Assembly: GCF_003570705.1 (NCBI RefSeq)
Contig: NZ_QWVT01000029.1
Location: 186,001-250,000 of the forward strand
DNA from: Mesobacillus zeae
Lineage (GTDB): Bacteria > Bacillota > Bacilli > Bacillales > Cytobacillaceae
DNA: 64,000 bases
Direction of reading: 5' to 3'
The notes under the pieces are model-generated. The model did not search any database and had not been told where the DNA came from. It saw only the letters and a program-made list of their open reading frames with translations. How positions within the stretch are numbered: the stretch's first letter is position 1; every line of letters starts with the position of its first letter. Shown here piece after piece: positions 26,873 through 36,338 of the stretch. The position numbers and the translations under genes were made by a program.

Positions 26873-28352
26873 AAAAACAGCTGCGAGATGCTGGAACCTT
26901 CTCAATGAAGGGAAACCATTCACACCAATTTTTATTGCAGGTACATTAATTCTTTTTTATTTTAACCAGATGTGGGATCTTAAGGCAGCCGCACATATAG
27001 GTGTTGCTTTCCTGGCCGTAGTTCCCCTTTTGGCCATATACTATCTCTTTGATTTCCCGCTATTTTTAAGGAATTACCTATGGGTGCCGGTCATAGCCTT
27101 TGTCCTCATCTGGCCAAGCGTGAATTTGTCGTTATTGTTGTTTGCTGCTGGCCTTTATTTCTTTTTTACAGTTTTCTTTTGGGGAACACTATATTATCAC
27201 TTGAGGATCGGAACCTCTTGGCTGAACTTCACCCGGTTCTGGAAGCTTGTCCTAAAAAACAGCGATTCAACCAGCGGGAATGCCCAGGAACAGCTCCCAA
27301 AAATCTTTTTGGTTCTTTCAGTCTGGAATCTTGTTTACGACAAGCTTGAATCTGCAGCAGCGGTTCCGATTGGTGAAATCGGCATATTCTATGTGTCGCT
27401 CCTCCTTTATGCTTTCATCCTCCATCGGTATTTGTTTGACTGGAAGCCTGCCCCGTATGCGGAATATACAGCAGGTCCCCACATCCCGCAAAAAGGGGTT
27501 TCGGACAAGGTTGTGGTTATTGTCGTTGATGGGATGAGAAAGGAACGGTTTTATGAAGCTAAGACGCCTTTCCTGGATAAGCTAAAAGAGAACGGTACCG
27601 AGTATTTGAATATGGAGACAGTTTATCCTGCCAGGACCGTTGTGTGCTTTTCATCAATGTTTTCCGGCACATATCCGTACGAACACGGGATTAAATCAAA
27701 TATGGTTTGGAAAACAGGCATCAAAGTTGAAACCATATTTGATTCATTGCGAAAAGTAGGCAAAAAAGGCAGGCTTCTTGCCGTTGCCCATCTTGTTGAC
27801 TCAATGGGTGATGATGTTGATACATTTACTGCGGTTATGCATAATGACAAAGCTGATCCTGTTATCATGGCGCATGCCCGGAACATCATGAAGGAGAAGG
27901 ACCCGGACCTCCTAGTTGTCCAAATGATTGCAACCGACCAAACGGGGCACAGCAGGGGCGTGCTTTATGATGAATATATCAGCAAAATCGAAGAGGCGGA
28001 TAAACTGATTGAGGAGTTTGTCGATTATCTTGAAGCAGAGGGGAAAATGGAAAACACTACGCTGATTATTTGTGCTGACCATGGCCAGGCTGACGGAATT
28101 GGCGGGCATGGGCATCTTGATGAAGGGGAACGTTTTGTACCATTCTTCATGCACGGGCCTTCAGTGGAGAAAGGGAAAAAGGTCCAGGAAAAACAAAGTC
28201 TTGTTTCGCTGGCTCCGACGCTCTCATACCTGCTTGGGGCTCCTTATCCTGGTCATAGCCGAGGCAGGGTCCTTGCCGAAGCAATCAAAGTGAAGAAAGA
28301 AGAGAATTCAATTGAAAAAACAAAAGATCACCGTATTTCTGCCGGCCTATAA
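26850..28352 (+). CDS. Membrane-anchored phosphodiesterase/alkaline-phosphatase superfamily protein
   Basis: About 500 residues. The first 215 residues contain five or six membrane spans; the C-terminal half is a type I phosphodiesterase/nucleotide pyrophosphatase domain with 'VVIVVDGMRKERF' (Asp ligand), 'YPARTVVCFSSMFSG' (catalytic Thr), 'QMIATDQTGHSRG' and 'IICADHGQADGIGGHGHLDEGE' (Asp-His ligands). It might cleave a phosphodiester in a glycolipid or nucleotide-sugar outside the membrane. GTG start 26850 with GGGAG upstream; overlaps the flippase gene by 23 bases. Confidence 0.82.
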   Translation: MKNASRFEKTAARCWNLLNEGKPFTPIFIAGTLILFYFNQMWDLKAAAHIGVAFLAVVPLLAIYYLFDFPLFLRNYLWVPVIAFVLIWPSVNLSLLLFAAGLYFFFTVFFWGTLYYHLRIGTSWLNFTRFWKLVLKNSDSTSGNAQEQLPKIFLVLSVWNLVYDKLESAAAVPIGEIGIFYVSLLLYAFILHRYLFDWKPAPYAEYTAGPHIPQKGVSDKVVVIVVDGMRKERFYEAKTPFLDKLKENGTEYLNMETVYPARTVVCFSSMFSGTYPYEHGIKSNMVWKTGIKVETIFDSLRKVGKKGRLLAVAHLVDSMGDDVDTFTAVMHNDKADPVIMAHARNIMKEKDPDLLVVQMIATDQTGHSRGVLYDEYISKIEEADKLIEEFVDYLEAEGKMENTTLIICADHGQADGIGGHGHLDEGERFVPFFMHGPSVEKGKKVQEKQSLVSLAPTLSYLLGAPYPGHSRGRVLAEAIKVKKEENSIEKTKDHRISAGL

Positions 28353-29070
28353 TGAAGAAGATTCGGTCGGACAGGTAATTAAGGATATCCCTCGATGCTT
28401 TCACAAGAGCATCGAGGTGGAAGTCATTGTCATTGATGACGGCTCTACTGACAGCACGGTCAAAGAAGCTTGGAAAGCCGGAGCTGATGATGTGGTTTCT
28501 TTTCCTTCTAACAGAGGGCTGGGTGCAGCTGTCAGGCAAGGATTGGAGGAATGCTTTCGAAGGGGGGCAGACATTGGTGTCATGATTGATGCGGATGGTG
28601 AATACCCAGCAGAACAAATTCCCGAACTCATTACCCCAATCCTTAACGGCATGTCGGATTATACAATGGGATCAAGATTTATGGGGACAATCAAGGGGAT
28701 GAAATTCCACCGCAGGATGGGAAACTATGTGTTTACATTCCTCCAGATGATATTGCTGCGAAAGTGGCTCTATGACGGCCAGTCAGGAATGAGGGCTTTT
28801 TCACGAAATGCGTTAAAGCATGCGGAAATCATTCATGATTACAATTACGCGCAGGTTCTGACTCTGAACCTTGTGCGTAAAGGTTTTAGGGTGCTGGAAG
28901 TGCCAATACGCTACAGAGTCAGGTGCACAGGGACCTCCTTTATCACCTTCCGCAAATATATGTCCAATGTCCTGCCGGCCGTTATAAAGGAAATGAAGCG
29001 CCCCGTAGAAAAAGTCAGCATGCTTGAAGAAAAGGAAAAAAGTAAGGATATCTCGTATAAACAAGCTTAG
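28312..29070 (+). CDS. Family 2 glycosyltransferase (dolichol-phosphate-mannose-synthase-like)
   Basis: 252 residues, GT-A fold: 'VFLPAYNEEDSVGQVIKDI', 'VIVIDDGSTDST', 'NRGLGAAVRQGLEE', the metal-binding 'MIDADGEYPAEQIPEL' and the acceptor motif 'DGQSGMRAFSRNAL'. No membrane span at the C-terminus, so probably a soluble, membrane-associated transferase that loads a sugar onto polyprenyl phosphate or a glycolipid. TTG start overlaps the phosphodiesterase gene by 41 bases. Confidence 0.85.
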   Translation: MKKQKITVFLPAYNEEDSVGQVIKDIPRCFHKSIEVEVIVIDDGSTDSTVKEAWKAGADDVVSFPSNRGLGAAVRQGLEECFRRGADIGVMIDADGEYPAEQIPELITPILNGMSDYTMGSRFMGTIKGMKFHRRMGNYVFTFLQMILLRKWLYDGQSGMRAFSRNALKHAEIIHDYNYAQVLTLNLVRKGFRVLEVPIRYRVRCTGTSFITFRKYMSNVLPAVIKEMKRPVEKVSMLEEKEKSKDISYKQA

Positions 29071-29105
29071 AATGATGACAAATCGGTGAAGATTGAGAAT
29101 TACCG

Positions 29106-29134
29106 TTGACAACGGAAATGATAATCATTATCAT
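29106..29134 (+). promoter_or_regulatory. Promoter with a perfect Fur box
   Basis: TTGACA (29106-29111), 17-base spacer, TATCAT (29129-29134). TGATAATCATTATCA (29119-29133) is an exact 7-1-7 Fur site covering the -10, and the motif continues with a further half site TTATCA. Confidence 0.9.
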
Positions 29135-29163
29135 TATCATTGAAATGTGTAGGAGGGAAATCG

Positions 29164-29919
29164 ATGAAGAAAGCATTATTTTTTTGGCTATCAATGATAT
29201 TTGTTCTCATTAATATTCTCCCTGGGCAAGCCTCTGCCTATTCTTATGGAGACCCGAACGAAGAAAAGCTTGCGGAAGTATATAAGTCGATGCAGCTTAA
29301 GCTTGATGAAAACCCTCCGAATTTTGCCGGAGCAGAATCCCTATTTGATACAGTGAAAGAAGAAACCGATATGCATATGGGGAAAGAGCCTGGTGAAATC
29401 ATTTTAAAAAGCATCGAGAAAAAAGACAAAAAAGCTACACTAGAAAATATGGAAAAGCTGCTTGTCCTTAACGTGGCAAGGAGACTTGAAAGCATAGAAA
29501 AAAATTTCCAAGAGTATGATACAAGCAAGAAGCTCCTTGCGAAAGGTTTTGCTACTTACGAAGCTCTTTCGCCAAAAGTTGAGTCGCAGGATACCGGTAC
29601 GGACAAGAAAATTCGCGATGAGTTTGATGCCGCACTTAACTCGCTTGGCAACCCGGGATTATTCGGAGTAGGAAAAAAAGAATCGGATATAGGAAGCTTT
29701 AAAAACAGTAAAAAAGTGATTCTCGATACATTGAAGGATGAATTTGAAATGACGAGTCTTGACGTCGGCCATTTTTCTGAAAGTGCAACCGAAACAGAAG
29801 GAACCGGCAAGAAAGACTGGACCGATCTTTCGAATGTACGGAACTGGATACCAATTGTTTTGATTGTTGCCGTTATCGGCCTTGTCGTTATGACTGCGCT
29901 CAGACGCAGGAAAGCATAA
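29164..29919 (+). CDS. Membrane-anchored extracytoplasmic protein of an FTR1 iron transporter
   Basis: 251 residues. A Sec signal peptide ('ALFFWLSMIFVLINILPGQASAYS') precedes a helical domain and a C-terminal membrane span with a basic tail ('WIPIVLIVAVIGLVVMTALRRRKA'), so the domain is outside and anchored at its C-terminus. It sits 33 bases before the FTR1 permease under a strong Fur box. In B. subtilis YwbL (EfeU) an extracytoplasmic domain is fused ahead of the permease; this protein looks like a separate version of that part. The function is inferred from context. Confidence 0.75.
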   Translation: MKKALFFWLSMIFVLINILPGQASAYSYGDPNEEKLAEVYKSMQLKLDENPPNFAGAESLFDTVKEETDMHMGKEPGEIILKSIEKKDKKATLENMEKLLVLNVARRLESIEKNFQEYDTSKKLLAKGFATYEALSPKVESQDTGTDKKIRDEFDAALNSLGNPGLFGVGKKESDIGSFKNSKKVILDTLKDEFEMTSLDVGHFSESATETEGTGKKDWTDLSNVRNWIPIVLIVAVIGLVVMTALRRRKA

Positions 29920-29952
29920 AAAAGGATTCCCGGCTGGAGAGGAGAGACTTCT

Positions 29953-30879
29953 ATGGAAATACAAGCTTTATTGATTACATTCCGTGAAGTGCTTGAAGCG
30001 CTGTTGATTGTAGGTATTATTGTTACCTACCTGAAAAGGATGGACCAAAAGAAGTATACGAAGTATGTTTGGCTGGGGGCAGGTCTGGCTGTTCTTGCAA
30101 GCATTGGTGTGGCCATGCTGTTCCAAATCGTCTTTACCGGGTTTGCTGCCATGGGCAGTGAAATCTACTTGAAGATCGGCATCATGTTAGTTTCCACTGT
30201 TCTGCTGACGCAAATGGTTTTCTGGATGGCGAGCCACAGCAAAGACCTTAAGGGCAATATGGAAGGTAAGATGAACAAATTCATCAGTACCGGCAATATT
30301 GTTGGTATGGTGATTCACTCATTCCTTGTTGTTCTGCGTGAAGGGATAGAGACCGTATTCTTTTTTGCGGCCATCACTGGAGGAAACATAGGCGCGGCCA
30401 TGCAGGGCTGGGGAGCGATATCCGGTGCATTGATTGCCGTACTCATTTCCTATTTCTTCTTTAAAGGCACAATGCGGGTTCCGTTAAAAACGTTTTTCAA
30501 GGTTACTGGTGCATTCATCATCCTGATTTCAGCGGGACTCCTTGTCCAGGCTATTTCCATGATGCAGGACATTAATCTGATTGGAAGCGTAATGCCGCAT
30601 GTTTATGACATTACATGGCTTCTTCCGGAACATCCGATTGATTATCAGCATTATTTGCGCGATAATGGTGTTACTCCTCTACTGTCAGGGGACATTGGCA
30701 TATTCCTGAAAGCATTGTTTGGATATTCTTCCATGCCTTCAATTGAAGAAATCATTGCTTATATCGGTTATTTTGCTGGTATTTATCTCCTTACCTCGAG
30801 CAAGTCAAACGGAGCCAAATCTGCAGCGGCTGAAGAAAATAAGCCAGAAGCTGAGGTTCTTGAAAGTAAAATCAGCTAA
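29953..30879 (+). CDS. FTR1 family iron permease
   Basis: 308 residues with seven membrane spans. The two REXXE iron-binding motifs are present: 'LLITFREVLEALLIVGII' near the N-terminus and 'VVLREGIETVFFFA' around residue 127. It imports ferric iron in concert with an extracytoplasmic partner. Shine-Dalgarno GGAGAGG. Shares the Fur-controlled transcript with the anchored protein upstream; terminator follows. No DyP peroxidase (EfeB) gene is in the window. Confidence 0.9.
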   Translation: MEIQALLITFREVLEALLIVGIIVTYLKRMDQKKYTKYVWLGAGLAVLASIGVAMLFQIVFTGFAAMGSEIYLKIGIMLVSTVLLTQMVFWMASHSKDLKGNMEGKMNKFISTGNIVGMVIHSFLVVLREGIETVFFFAAITGGNIGAAMQGWGAISGALIAVLISYFFFKGTMRVPLKTFFKVTGAFIILISAGLLVQAISMMQDINLIGSVMPHVYDITWLLPEHPIDYQHYLRDNGVTPLLSGDIGIFLKALFGYSSMPSIEEIIAYIGYFAGIYLLTSSKSNGAKSAAAEENKPEAEVLESKIS

Positions 30880-30903
30880 TAAAAAACTCTCTCCGGGCAT
30901 CAG

Positions 30904-30935
30904 AAGTACAAGGCAGACTCCTTGTACTTTTTTTA
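30904..30935 (+). terminator. Terminator of the FTR1 operon
   Basis: AAGTACAAGG / CCTTGTACTT perfect stem with six-base loop, then T7. Confidence 0.92.
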
Positions 30936-30960
30936 TTTTACAGATGGTGGTGCGCAAATA

Positions 30961-32481
30961 ATGAGCTTGAAAATGGACGGGCAAAAATACTGGATATATC
31001 ATTTTATAGAAGGGATTAGCATTTTAAGCATACTGGCTGTCCTTCTGGTCCAGCTTGTGAACGTAAATCCTTTTGCTGCCGGGTGGGACCAGGTAGACTA
31101 TTCCCTTGCTTTGGAGCGGTATGATCTTTCGAGAATGCAGCCACATTTTCCTGGATATCCTTATTTTATTTTAGGTGGTAAACTGATCAGCCTTTTAACT
31201 GGTAATACTCCCGCAGCATTGACACTTTTTAATATTATTTTATATGGAAGCTCGGTTATCCCCGTTTTCCTGCTTGCGGCAAGGCATTTGCCCCGCCATT
31301 ATGCCTGGCTACTTGCAGCTATTGTCTACACTTCGGCATATCCCTTGGCAATGGTAAATACGCCAATGTCGGAAGGCGCTGCGCTTGGAGTGTTCTGGTG
31401 GTATTTCCTGTCACTTGTGTTCGCCTCTGAAAAAGAAAAGCCAGCATATATTCTTCTTCCAATGTTTTTGTTCAGCATTTTGCTTGGCGTCCGCCTCTCA
31501 TACCTTCCGCTTGGAATTGGGCTCCTCGTCCTATTGATGATAAAGCTTAAATGGAAACAGGTCAGCATAAAGTCCGCTTCGATGATCGTTTTCATCGGAA
31601 TTCTATTCCAGCTTGTCTGGGTCGCTGCAGTCGCTGTAACAGAAGGAGGGCTCGCACCTTTCCTGAAACTTGCTTTTGGTTTTACCGGCGGTCATTTTCA
31701 GGACTGGGGCGGTACGGCTGCCCTTGATGAAGCGTCGTTCTTTGGCCGGATCAAACAATATACTGCCGGGAATATCATTTGGTGGGGTGTGGCCGGCCGT
31801 TCATTGGCATTGTTTTGTTGTTATGCTGTTGCTTTACTGCTTTTGCTGATTCCAGGGAAGAAAGAATGGAAAAAAGGAGTATCCAGCGATATTGTTTGGA
31901 TTGGCGTCTTTATGGCAGGTGCATATTTCCTCTGGGCTCTGGAAGCACAGAATATTGAAAAACCGCGTCATATCATTCCAGTTGCCCTGCTTGTGATTTT
32001 TCTGGTAATAGGTTTTATGCTGAAAAAGGCAAAAACACTTCCCGCCCTCATCGTTGCATCCTGTCTGCTTATTATTCAATCTGGTTTGGCATCCGCCGAT
32101 ATCAGGGAACAGGCAAGGGAAATTCCGGCGATCTATCAGGCCGCCTATTTCCTCGAAAAACAGGAAACGCCGCTAGTTGTATATACATGGGAGGAAACGA
32201 GAGTAATGGAATATTTGGAAATGCCTTACTCACATAAAAGGGTATATACTTATGATGTGTTTTTGCATGATTCAAGCTACTACCAGAATCACAGTATCTA
32301 TTTGACAGACAGTGTAGTGGAAGGGTTTGTATCCCAAGGCGCCGATCTTGAAGGGAAAATTGAAAAGGCAGCACAATTCAGGTCAAATTCGTTGTTTGAC
32401 CCAGTCTACAATGAGATTGTTTTATATAGATGGAAAGATAGCGGAAAGGAGCAGCAGAATGAACGAAATCATCAGGAATAA
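30961..32481 (+). CDS. Polytopic GT-C-like glycosyltransferase/membrane protein
   Basis: About 506 residues with ten or more membrane spans. The first outer loop has an acidic pair followed by 'LALERYD' and '[14 protein letters not shown]', which resembles the catalytic loop of GT-C (dolichyl-phosphate-mannose mannosyltransferase-like) enzymes. A soluble C-terminal domain of about 120 residues follows. Likely uses a polyprenyl-phosphate sugar donor, perhaps that made by the upstream GT2 enzyme. ATG 30961 has only a weak site (GGTGG). Its end overlaps the uvrC start by 23 bases. Confidence 0.65.
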   Translation: MSLKMDGQKYWIYHFIEGISILSILAVLLVQLVNVNPFAAGWDQVDYSLALERYDLSRMQPHFPGYPYFILGGKLISLLTGNTPAALTLFNIILYGSSVIPVFLLAARHLPRHYAWLLAAIVYTSAYPLAMVNTPMSEGAALGVFWWYFLSLVFASEKEKPAYILLPMFLFSILLGVRLSYLPLGIGLLVLLMIKLKWKQVSIKSASMIVFIGILFQLVWVAAVAVTEGGLAPFLKLAFGFTGGHFQDWGGTAALDEASFFGRIKQYTAGNIIWWGVAGRSLALFCCYAVALLLLLIPGKKEWKKGVSSDIVWIGVFMAGAYFLWALEAQNIEKPRHIIPVALLVIFLVIGFMLKKAKTLPALIVASCLLIIQSGLASADIREQAREIPAIYQAAYFLEKQETPLVVYTWEETRVMEYLEMPYSHKRVYTYDVFLHDSSYYQNHSIYLTDSVVEGFVSQGADLEGKIEKAAQFRSNSLFDPVYNEIVLYRWKDSGKEQQNERNHQE

Positions 32482-34231
32482 GCTTGCCCTGCTGCCGGAC
32501 CAGCCGGGCTGCTATTTAATGAAAGACAGGCAGGGGACTGTCATTTATGTTGGAAAAGCGAAAGTGCTGAAAAACAGGGTCCGTTCGTATTTTACGGGGT
32601 CACATGACGGAAAAACCCTCAGGCTCGTGAATGAGATTGTTGATTTCGAGTATATCGTAACTTCCTCTGATATGGAGGCACTCATTCTCGAGATGAACCT
32701 GATAAAAAAGTACGATCCAAAGTATAATGTGATGCTGAAGGACGATAAAAGCTATCCGTTCATCAAGCTAACGGCCGAGCGGCATCCGAGGCTCATTATC
32801 ACGAGGAAGGTGAAAAAGGACAGCGGCAAGTACTTCGGTCCTTACCCAAATGTCCAGGCAGCCAATGAAACAAAAAAACTTCTGGACAGGATTTATCCAT
32901 TGAGAAAATGCGTTTCCCTTCCAGATCGCGCCTGCCTTTATTTCCATATGGGACAATGCTTGGCCCCGTGTATACAAGAAGTGGGGCAGGAGGAATACAA
33001 GTCTATCAAAGATGAAATCAGTCGTTTTTTGAACGGAGGCTATAAAGAGATTAAAAAAGAGCTATCAGCCAAAATGACTGAAGCAGCAGAAGCGCTTGAA
33101 TTTGAACGTGCCCAGGAATTCCGTGACAAAATCGCCCACATAGAAACAACAATGGAAAAACAAAAGATGACCTCGACAGATTTTACCGACAGGGATGTAT
33201 TCGGATATGCTGTCGATAAAGGCTGGATGTGTGTCCAGGTGTTTTTTATCCGCCAGGGAAAACTGATTGAGCGTGAAGTTTCCATGTTCCCTGTGCATGG
33301 GGAGCCCGAGGAAGAAATGCTCACGTTTTTGGGCCAGTTCTATTCCCTCCCTGGGCATTTTCTGCCGAAGGAAGTGCTTCTTTCTGACACGATAGATGAA
33401 GAAATGGCCAGCACCCTGCTGAGTGTAAAAGTGTTAAAGCCACAGCGCGGACAGAAAAAAGAGCTGGTCAGACTTGCTGAAAAAAATGCAAAAATTGCTC
33501 TGACGGAGAAGTTTTCGCTGATTGACCGGGATGAAGAGCGGACAGTCAAGGCTGTTGAAAATCTTGGAATCAGTATGGGCATTTACACGCCGCACCGTAT
33601 CGAGGCTTTTGATAACTCGAATATTCAGGGTACGGACCCGGTTTCCGCCATGGTAGTCTTTCTGGACGGAAAGCCGGAAAAAAAAGAATACCGCAAGTAC
33701 AAGATCAAAACTGTCAAAGGGCCGGATGATTATGCTTCAATGAGGGAAGTTGTCAGGAGAAGGTATTCAAGGGTCTTGCGTGAAAATCTCCCTATGCCTG
33801 ATTTGATCCTCATTGACGGGGGAAAAGGCCACATTGATGCAGCAAGGGACGTCCTTGAAAATGAACTTGGCTTTGATATTCCGATTGCAGGCCTTGCGAA
33901 GGACGATAAACACCGTACATCGCAGCTTCTTTACGGAAACCCGCTCGGGGTGATTCCGCTGGGAAGAACGAGCCAGGAGTTTTATTTGCTTCAGCGGATT
34001 CAGGATGAAGTCCACCGTTTTGCCATTACGTTCCATCGCCAGCTTAGGGGGAAAAGCTCTTTTCAGTCTATGCTTGATGATATTTCAGGAATTGGGGAGA
34101 AGCGAAAAAAAATGCTGTTAAAGCATTTTGGATCGGTGAAAAAGATGAAAGAAGCAACGGTTGAGGAACTGTGTGCTGCCGGAATCCCTGAAAATGTCGC
34201 TAGGGACTTAAGAAAAAAACTGCAGGAATAA
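32459..34231 (+). CDS. uvrC: Excinuclease ABC subunit C
   Basis: 590 residues, the usual length. N-terminal GIY-YIG nuclease ('[23 protein letters not shown]'), UVR motif ('[15 protein letters not shown]'), the C-terminal RNase H-like nuclease ('[16 protein letters not shown]', '[14 protein letters not shown]') and tandem helix-hairpin-helix ('[20 protein letters not shown]', '[10 protein letters not shown]'). It makes both incisions in nucleotide excision repair with UvrAB. Start at ATG 32459 after AAAGGAG; longer frames upstream belong to the previous gene. Confidence 0.96.
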   Translation: MNEIIRNKLALLPDQPGCYLMKDRQGTVIYVGKAKVLKNRVRSYFTGSHDGKTLRLVNEIVDFEYIVTSSDMEALILEMNLIKKYDPKYNVMLKDDKSYPFIKLTAERHPRLIITRKVKKDSGKYFGPYPNVQAANETKKLLDRIYPLRKCVSLPDRACLYFHMGQCLAPCIQEVGQEEYKSIKDEISRFLNGGYKEIKKELSAKMTEAAEALEFERAQEFRDKIAHIETTMEKQKMTSTDFTDRDVFGYAVDKGWMCVQVFFIRQGKLIEREVSMFPVHGEPEEEMLTFLGQFYSLPGHFLPKEVLLSDTIDEEMASTLLSVKVLKPQRGQKKELVRLAEKNAKIALTEKFSLIDRDEERTVKAVENLGISMGIYTPHRIEAFDNSNIQGTDPVSAMVVFLDGKPEKKEYRKYKIKTVKGPDDYASMREVVRRRYSRVLRENLPMPDLILIDGGKGHIDAARDVLENELGFDIPIAGLAKDDKHRTSQLLYGNPLGVIPLGRTSQEFYLLQRIQDEVHRFAITFHRQLRGKSSFQSMLDDISGIGEKRKKMLLKHFGSVKKMKEATVEELCAAGIPENVARDLRKKLQE

Positions 34232-34269
34232 ATCTGTTCAACGAAAAATAAGTGTGCTATAATTAGAAA

Positions 34270-34545
34270 AATTTAATATTCTATCACTTTATAGCATTAA
34301 AGTGAAGGTAGAGGTGCGGACTTTAAGAGTAAGGACCCGGAGAACAATGAGATTCTTTGAGGGGTACTGAAAGGGAAGTCTGCCGAAGCCGGGAAAGCCT
34401 CATTGCTTTTTTGGCTGGTCTTGCATTGAATAAATGCCCGACTGTCAAGATCTTTGATCTTGGAGAGCTATCTCACTGTGCATGCGTATTTATATACGTT
34501 GTCACAGCAATGAGACGCTTTCTCATTGCTTTTTTTCGTTTTTGG
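34270..34545 (+). ncRNA. Lysine riboswitch (L box)
   Basis: A promoter-like TATAAT at 34258-34263 (weak -35 TGTTCA) precedes it. Core motifs 'AGAGGTGCGGAC' (34311-34322), 'AAGAGTAAGGA', 'GAGGGGTACTGAAAGGGAAG' and 'TGCCGAAGCC' fit the lysine aptamer. A terminator AGCAATGAGA / TCTCATTGCT plus T7 (34506-34537) completes the switch. It precedes lysC exactly as in B. subtilis; lysine binding should cause termination. Confidence 0.92.
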
Positions 34546-34606
34546 GGAAAAAGCGGAAGCACTCCGGGAAAACCGGGAATGACGAGTCAGGAAGAAGGGA
34601 TTAAGG

Positions 34607-35839
34607 ATGGGACTGATTGTACAAAAGTTTGGCGGAACATCGGTAGGAAGTGTTGAGAAGATACGAAATGCTGCAGAAAGGGCAATCGCTGAAAAGCGAA
34701 AAGGCAATAATGTGATTGTAGTTGTTTCGGCAATGGGGAAAACGACGGACAAGCTTGTTGAAATGGCTGGGGACCTGACTGCGGCACCTGCAAAGAGAGA
34801 AATGGACATGCTTCTGTCGACCGGGGAGCAGGTGACGATTTCCCTGTTTGCCCTCGCACTCAAGCAGCATGGAATTGAAGCAGTTTCCTATACAGGCTGG
34901 CAGGCAGGGATTGTCACAGAAGCAGTCCATGGAAATGCAAGGATTATAGAAATCCGGACTGAAAAAATCAGCAGGGATTTGGCAGCCGGGAAAGTGGTTG
35001 TCGCAGCCGGATTTCAAGGGATAACTGAGCAAGGGGAAATCACAACGCTTGGAAGAGGTGGTTCGGATACTACTGCAGTTGCCCTTGCCGCGGCACTTCA
35101 TGCAGATAAGTGTGAAATCTTCACGGATGTTACCGGAGTCTTTACTACGGATCCCCGGTATGTGAAAAGCGCGCGTAAGCTTCTTAGCGTGTCGTATGAT
35201 GAAATGCTTGAGCTCGCAAACCTCGGCGCCGGAGTCCTACATCCAAGGGCTGTCGAATATGCAAAGAATTATGGAGTGCCGCTTGAAGTAAGGTCCAGCA
35301 TGGAACAGGAAGCGGGAACAATGATTGGGGAGGATAATCGTATGGAACAAAGCCTGGTTGTAAGGGGTATAGCGTTTGAGGATCAAATCACAAGGATTTC
35401 TGTCATCGGACTTGAAGATTCAATTAATAGCCTTCCAGCGATTTTTTCACTGCTAGCTGAAAATCATATTAATGTCGATATCATTATTCAAAGCCGGACA
35501 GAGAGGAATCATGCGGCTATCTCTTTTTCCATTAAAAGCCCGAACCTTGAAGAAACTCTCAGTGTCCTTGAAAAAAACAAAGAAGCCATCGGGTGCCGGT
35601 CCATTGAAGCAGAGACAAGCCTTGCAAAGGTATCGATTGTTGGAGCTGGAATGATTTCAAATCCAGGAGTAGCCGCAAAAATGTTTGAAGTCCTTGCGGG
35701 CAGCGGAATTATGGTGAAAATGGTCAGCACGTCAGAGATCAAAGTGTCAGCAGTCATTGATGATACCAATATGGTCAAAGCAGTTGAAACCCTCCACAGT
35801 GCGTTTGGGCTGTCGGAGCAGTCGGTCGGGCAGCATTAA
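34607..35839 (+). CDS. lysC: Aspartokinase II, alpha subunit (lysine-sensitive)
   Basis: 410 residues. N-terminal kinase domain with 'MGLIVQKFGGTSVGS', 'STGEQVTISL', 'GFQGITEQGEITTLGRGGSDTTA' and 'EIFTDVTGVFTTDPR'. Two C-terminal ACT domains ('ITRISVIGLEDSINSLPAIF', 'VSIVGAGMISNPGVAAKMF') bind the feedback inhibitor. First step of lysine, threonine and methionine synthesis. Controlled by the lysine riboswitch upstream. Contains an internal in-frame start for the beta subunit (separate entry). Terminator follows. Confidence 0.96.
   Translation: MGLIVQKFGGTSVGSVEKIRNAAERAIAEKRKGNNVIVVVSAMGKTTDKLVEMAGDLTAAPAKREMDMLLSTGEQVTISLFALALKQHGIEAVSYTGWQAGIVTEAVHGNARIIEIRTEKISRDLAAGKVVVAAGFQGITEQGEITTLGRGGSDTTAVALAAALHADKCEIFTDVTGVFTTDPRYVKSARKLLSVSYDEMLELANLGAGVLHPRAVEYAKNYGVPLEVRSSMEQEAGTMIGEDNRMEQSLVVRGIAFEDQITRISVIGLEDSINSLPAIFSLLAENHINVDIIIQSRTERNHAAISFSIKSPNLEETLSVLEKNKEAIGCRSIEAETSLAKVSIVGAGMISNPGVAAKMFEVLAGSGIMVKMVSTSEIKVSAVIDDTNMVKAVETLHSAFGLSEQSVGQH
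35342..35839 (+). CDS. lysC: Aspartokinase II, beta subunit from internal in-frame start
   Basis: ATG 35342 lies in frame inside lysC, eight bases after a full ribosome site GGGGAGG (35327-35333). The 165-residue product (MEQSLVVRGIAFEDQ...) holds just the two ACT domains. B. subtilis aspartokinase II is a known alpha2-beta2 enzyme whose beta subunit is made the same way from an internal start. Confidence 0.8.
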   Translation: MEQSLVVRGIAFEDQITRISVIGLEDSINSLPAIFSLLAENHINVDIIIQSRTERNHAAISFSIKSPNLEETLSVLEKNKEAIGCRSIEAETSLAKVSIVGAGMISNPGVAAKMFEVLAGSGIMVKMVSTSEIKVSAVIDDTNMVKAVETLHSAFGLSEQSVGQH

Positions 35840-35841
35840 TA

Positions 35842-35880
35842 AAAAAGCTTTCAAAGCGGTGCTTTGAAAGCTTTTTTTAC
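35842..35880 (+). terminator. Terminator between lysC and yslB
   Basis: AAAAAGCTTTCAAAGC / GCTTTGAAAGCTTTTTT forms a long, symmetrical stem that can serve both converging genes. Confidence 0.9.
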
Positions 35881-35885
35881 GAATT

Positions 35886-36338
35886 TCACATTAATGGATC
35901 GCTGCTGTCCCATTTGACAGTGAACTTTATCCGTCCCGAGCGCCTTCCGGAATGTTCAAAGGTTTCAGCCGTAGCTTGTTTTTGCATGGCAAACTGCTGC
36001 GCAAGGAACCCGGCCTCAAGCTGGAAGCTGAGATTGCTGTTTTCTTTCAGGCGGTAGGAAATCAGCTCGCCCTGAAGTTCAAGCACCATTTCCTTACGCT
36101 TCTCTTCTTTGATGCTCAGCAAGCCCCAATCAGCATACCGGAAAAAGTCAAAGATTTCTTCCATGCTTCCGAGAGGATATTTTCTTGCGAGTTTTTTTCC
36201 GGCCCAGTAAAGAATATCGGGCTCATTCTTGCCGAGAAGGTCGGGCAGCAGGACATCCCTGATCAATTCATATCCAAATGCAGAAGCAGCAGGCTGGCTG
36301 GCGCTTTCGTTATTTTTCGGTGATGTTAGTTCGCTCAA
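35886..36338 (-). CDS. yslB: DUF2507 family protein (YslB)
   Basis: 150 residues: 'GYELIRDVLLPDLLGKNEPDILYWAGKKLARKYPL' and 'FFRYADWGLLSIKEEKRKEMVLELQG', as in the YslB family (V4R-like fold proposed). No catalytic motif. It converges on lysC and diverges from sdhCAB, the same position as in B. subtilis. Function unknown. Confidence 0.87.
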   Translation of the reverse strand: MSELTSPKNNESASQPAASAFGYELIRDVLLPDLLGKNEPDILYWAGKKLARKYPLGSMEEIFDFFRYADWGLLSIKEEKRKEMVLELQGELISYRLKENSNLSFQLEAGFLAQQFAMQKQATAETFEHSGRRSGRIKFTVKWDSSDPLM

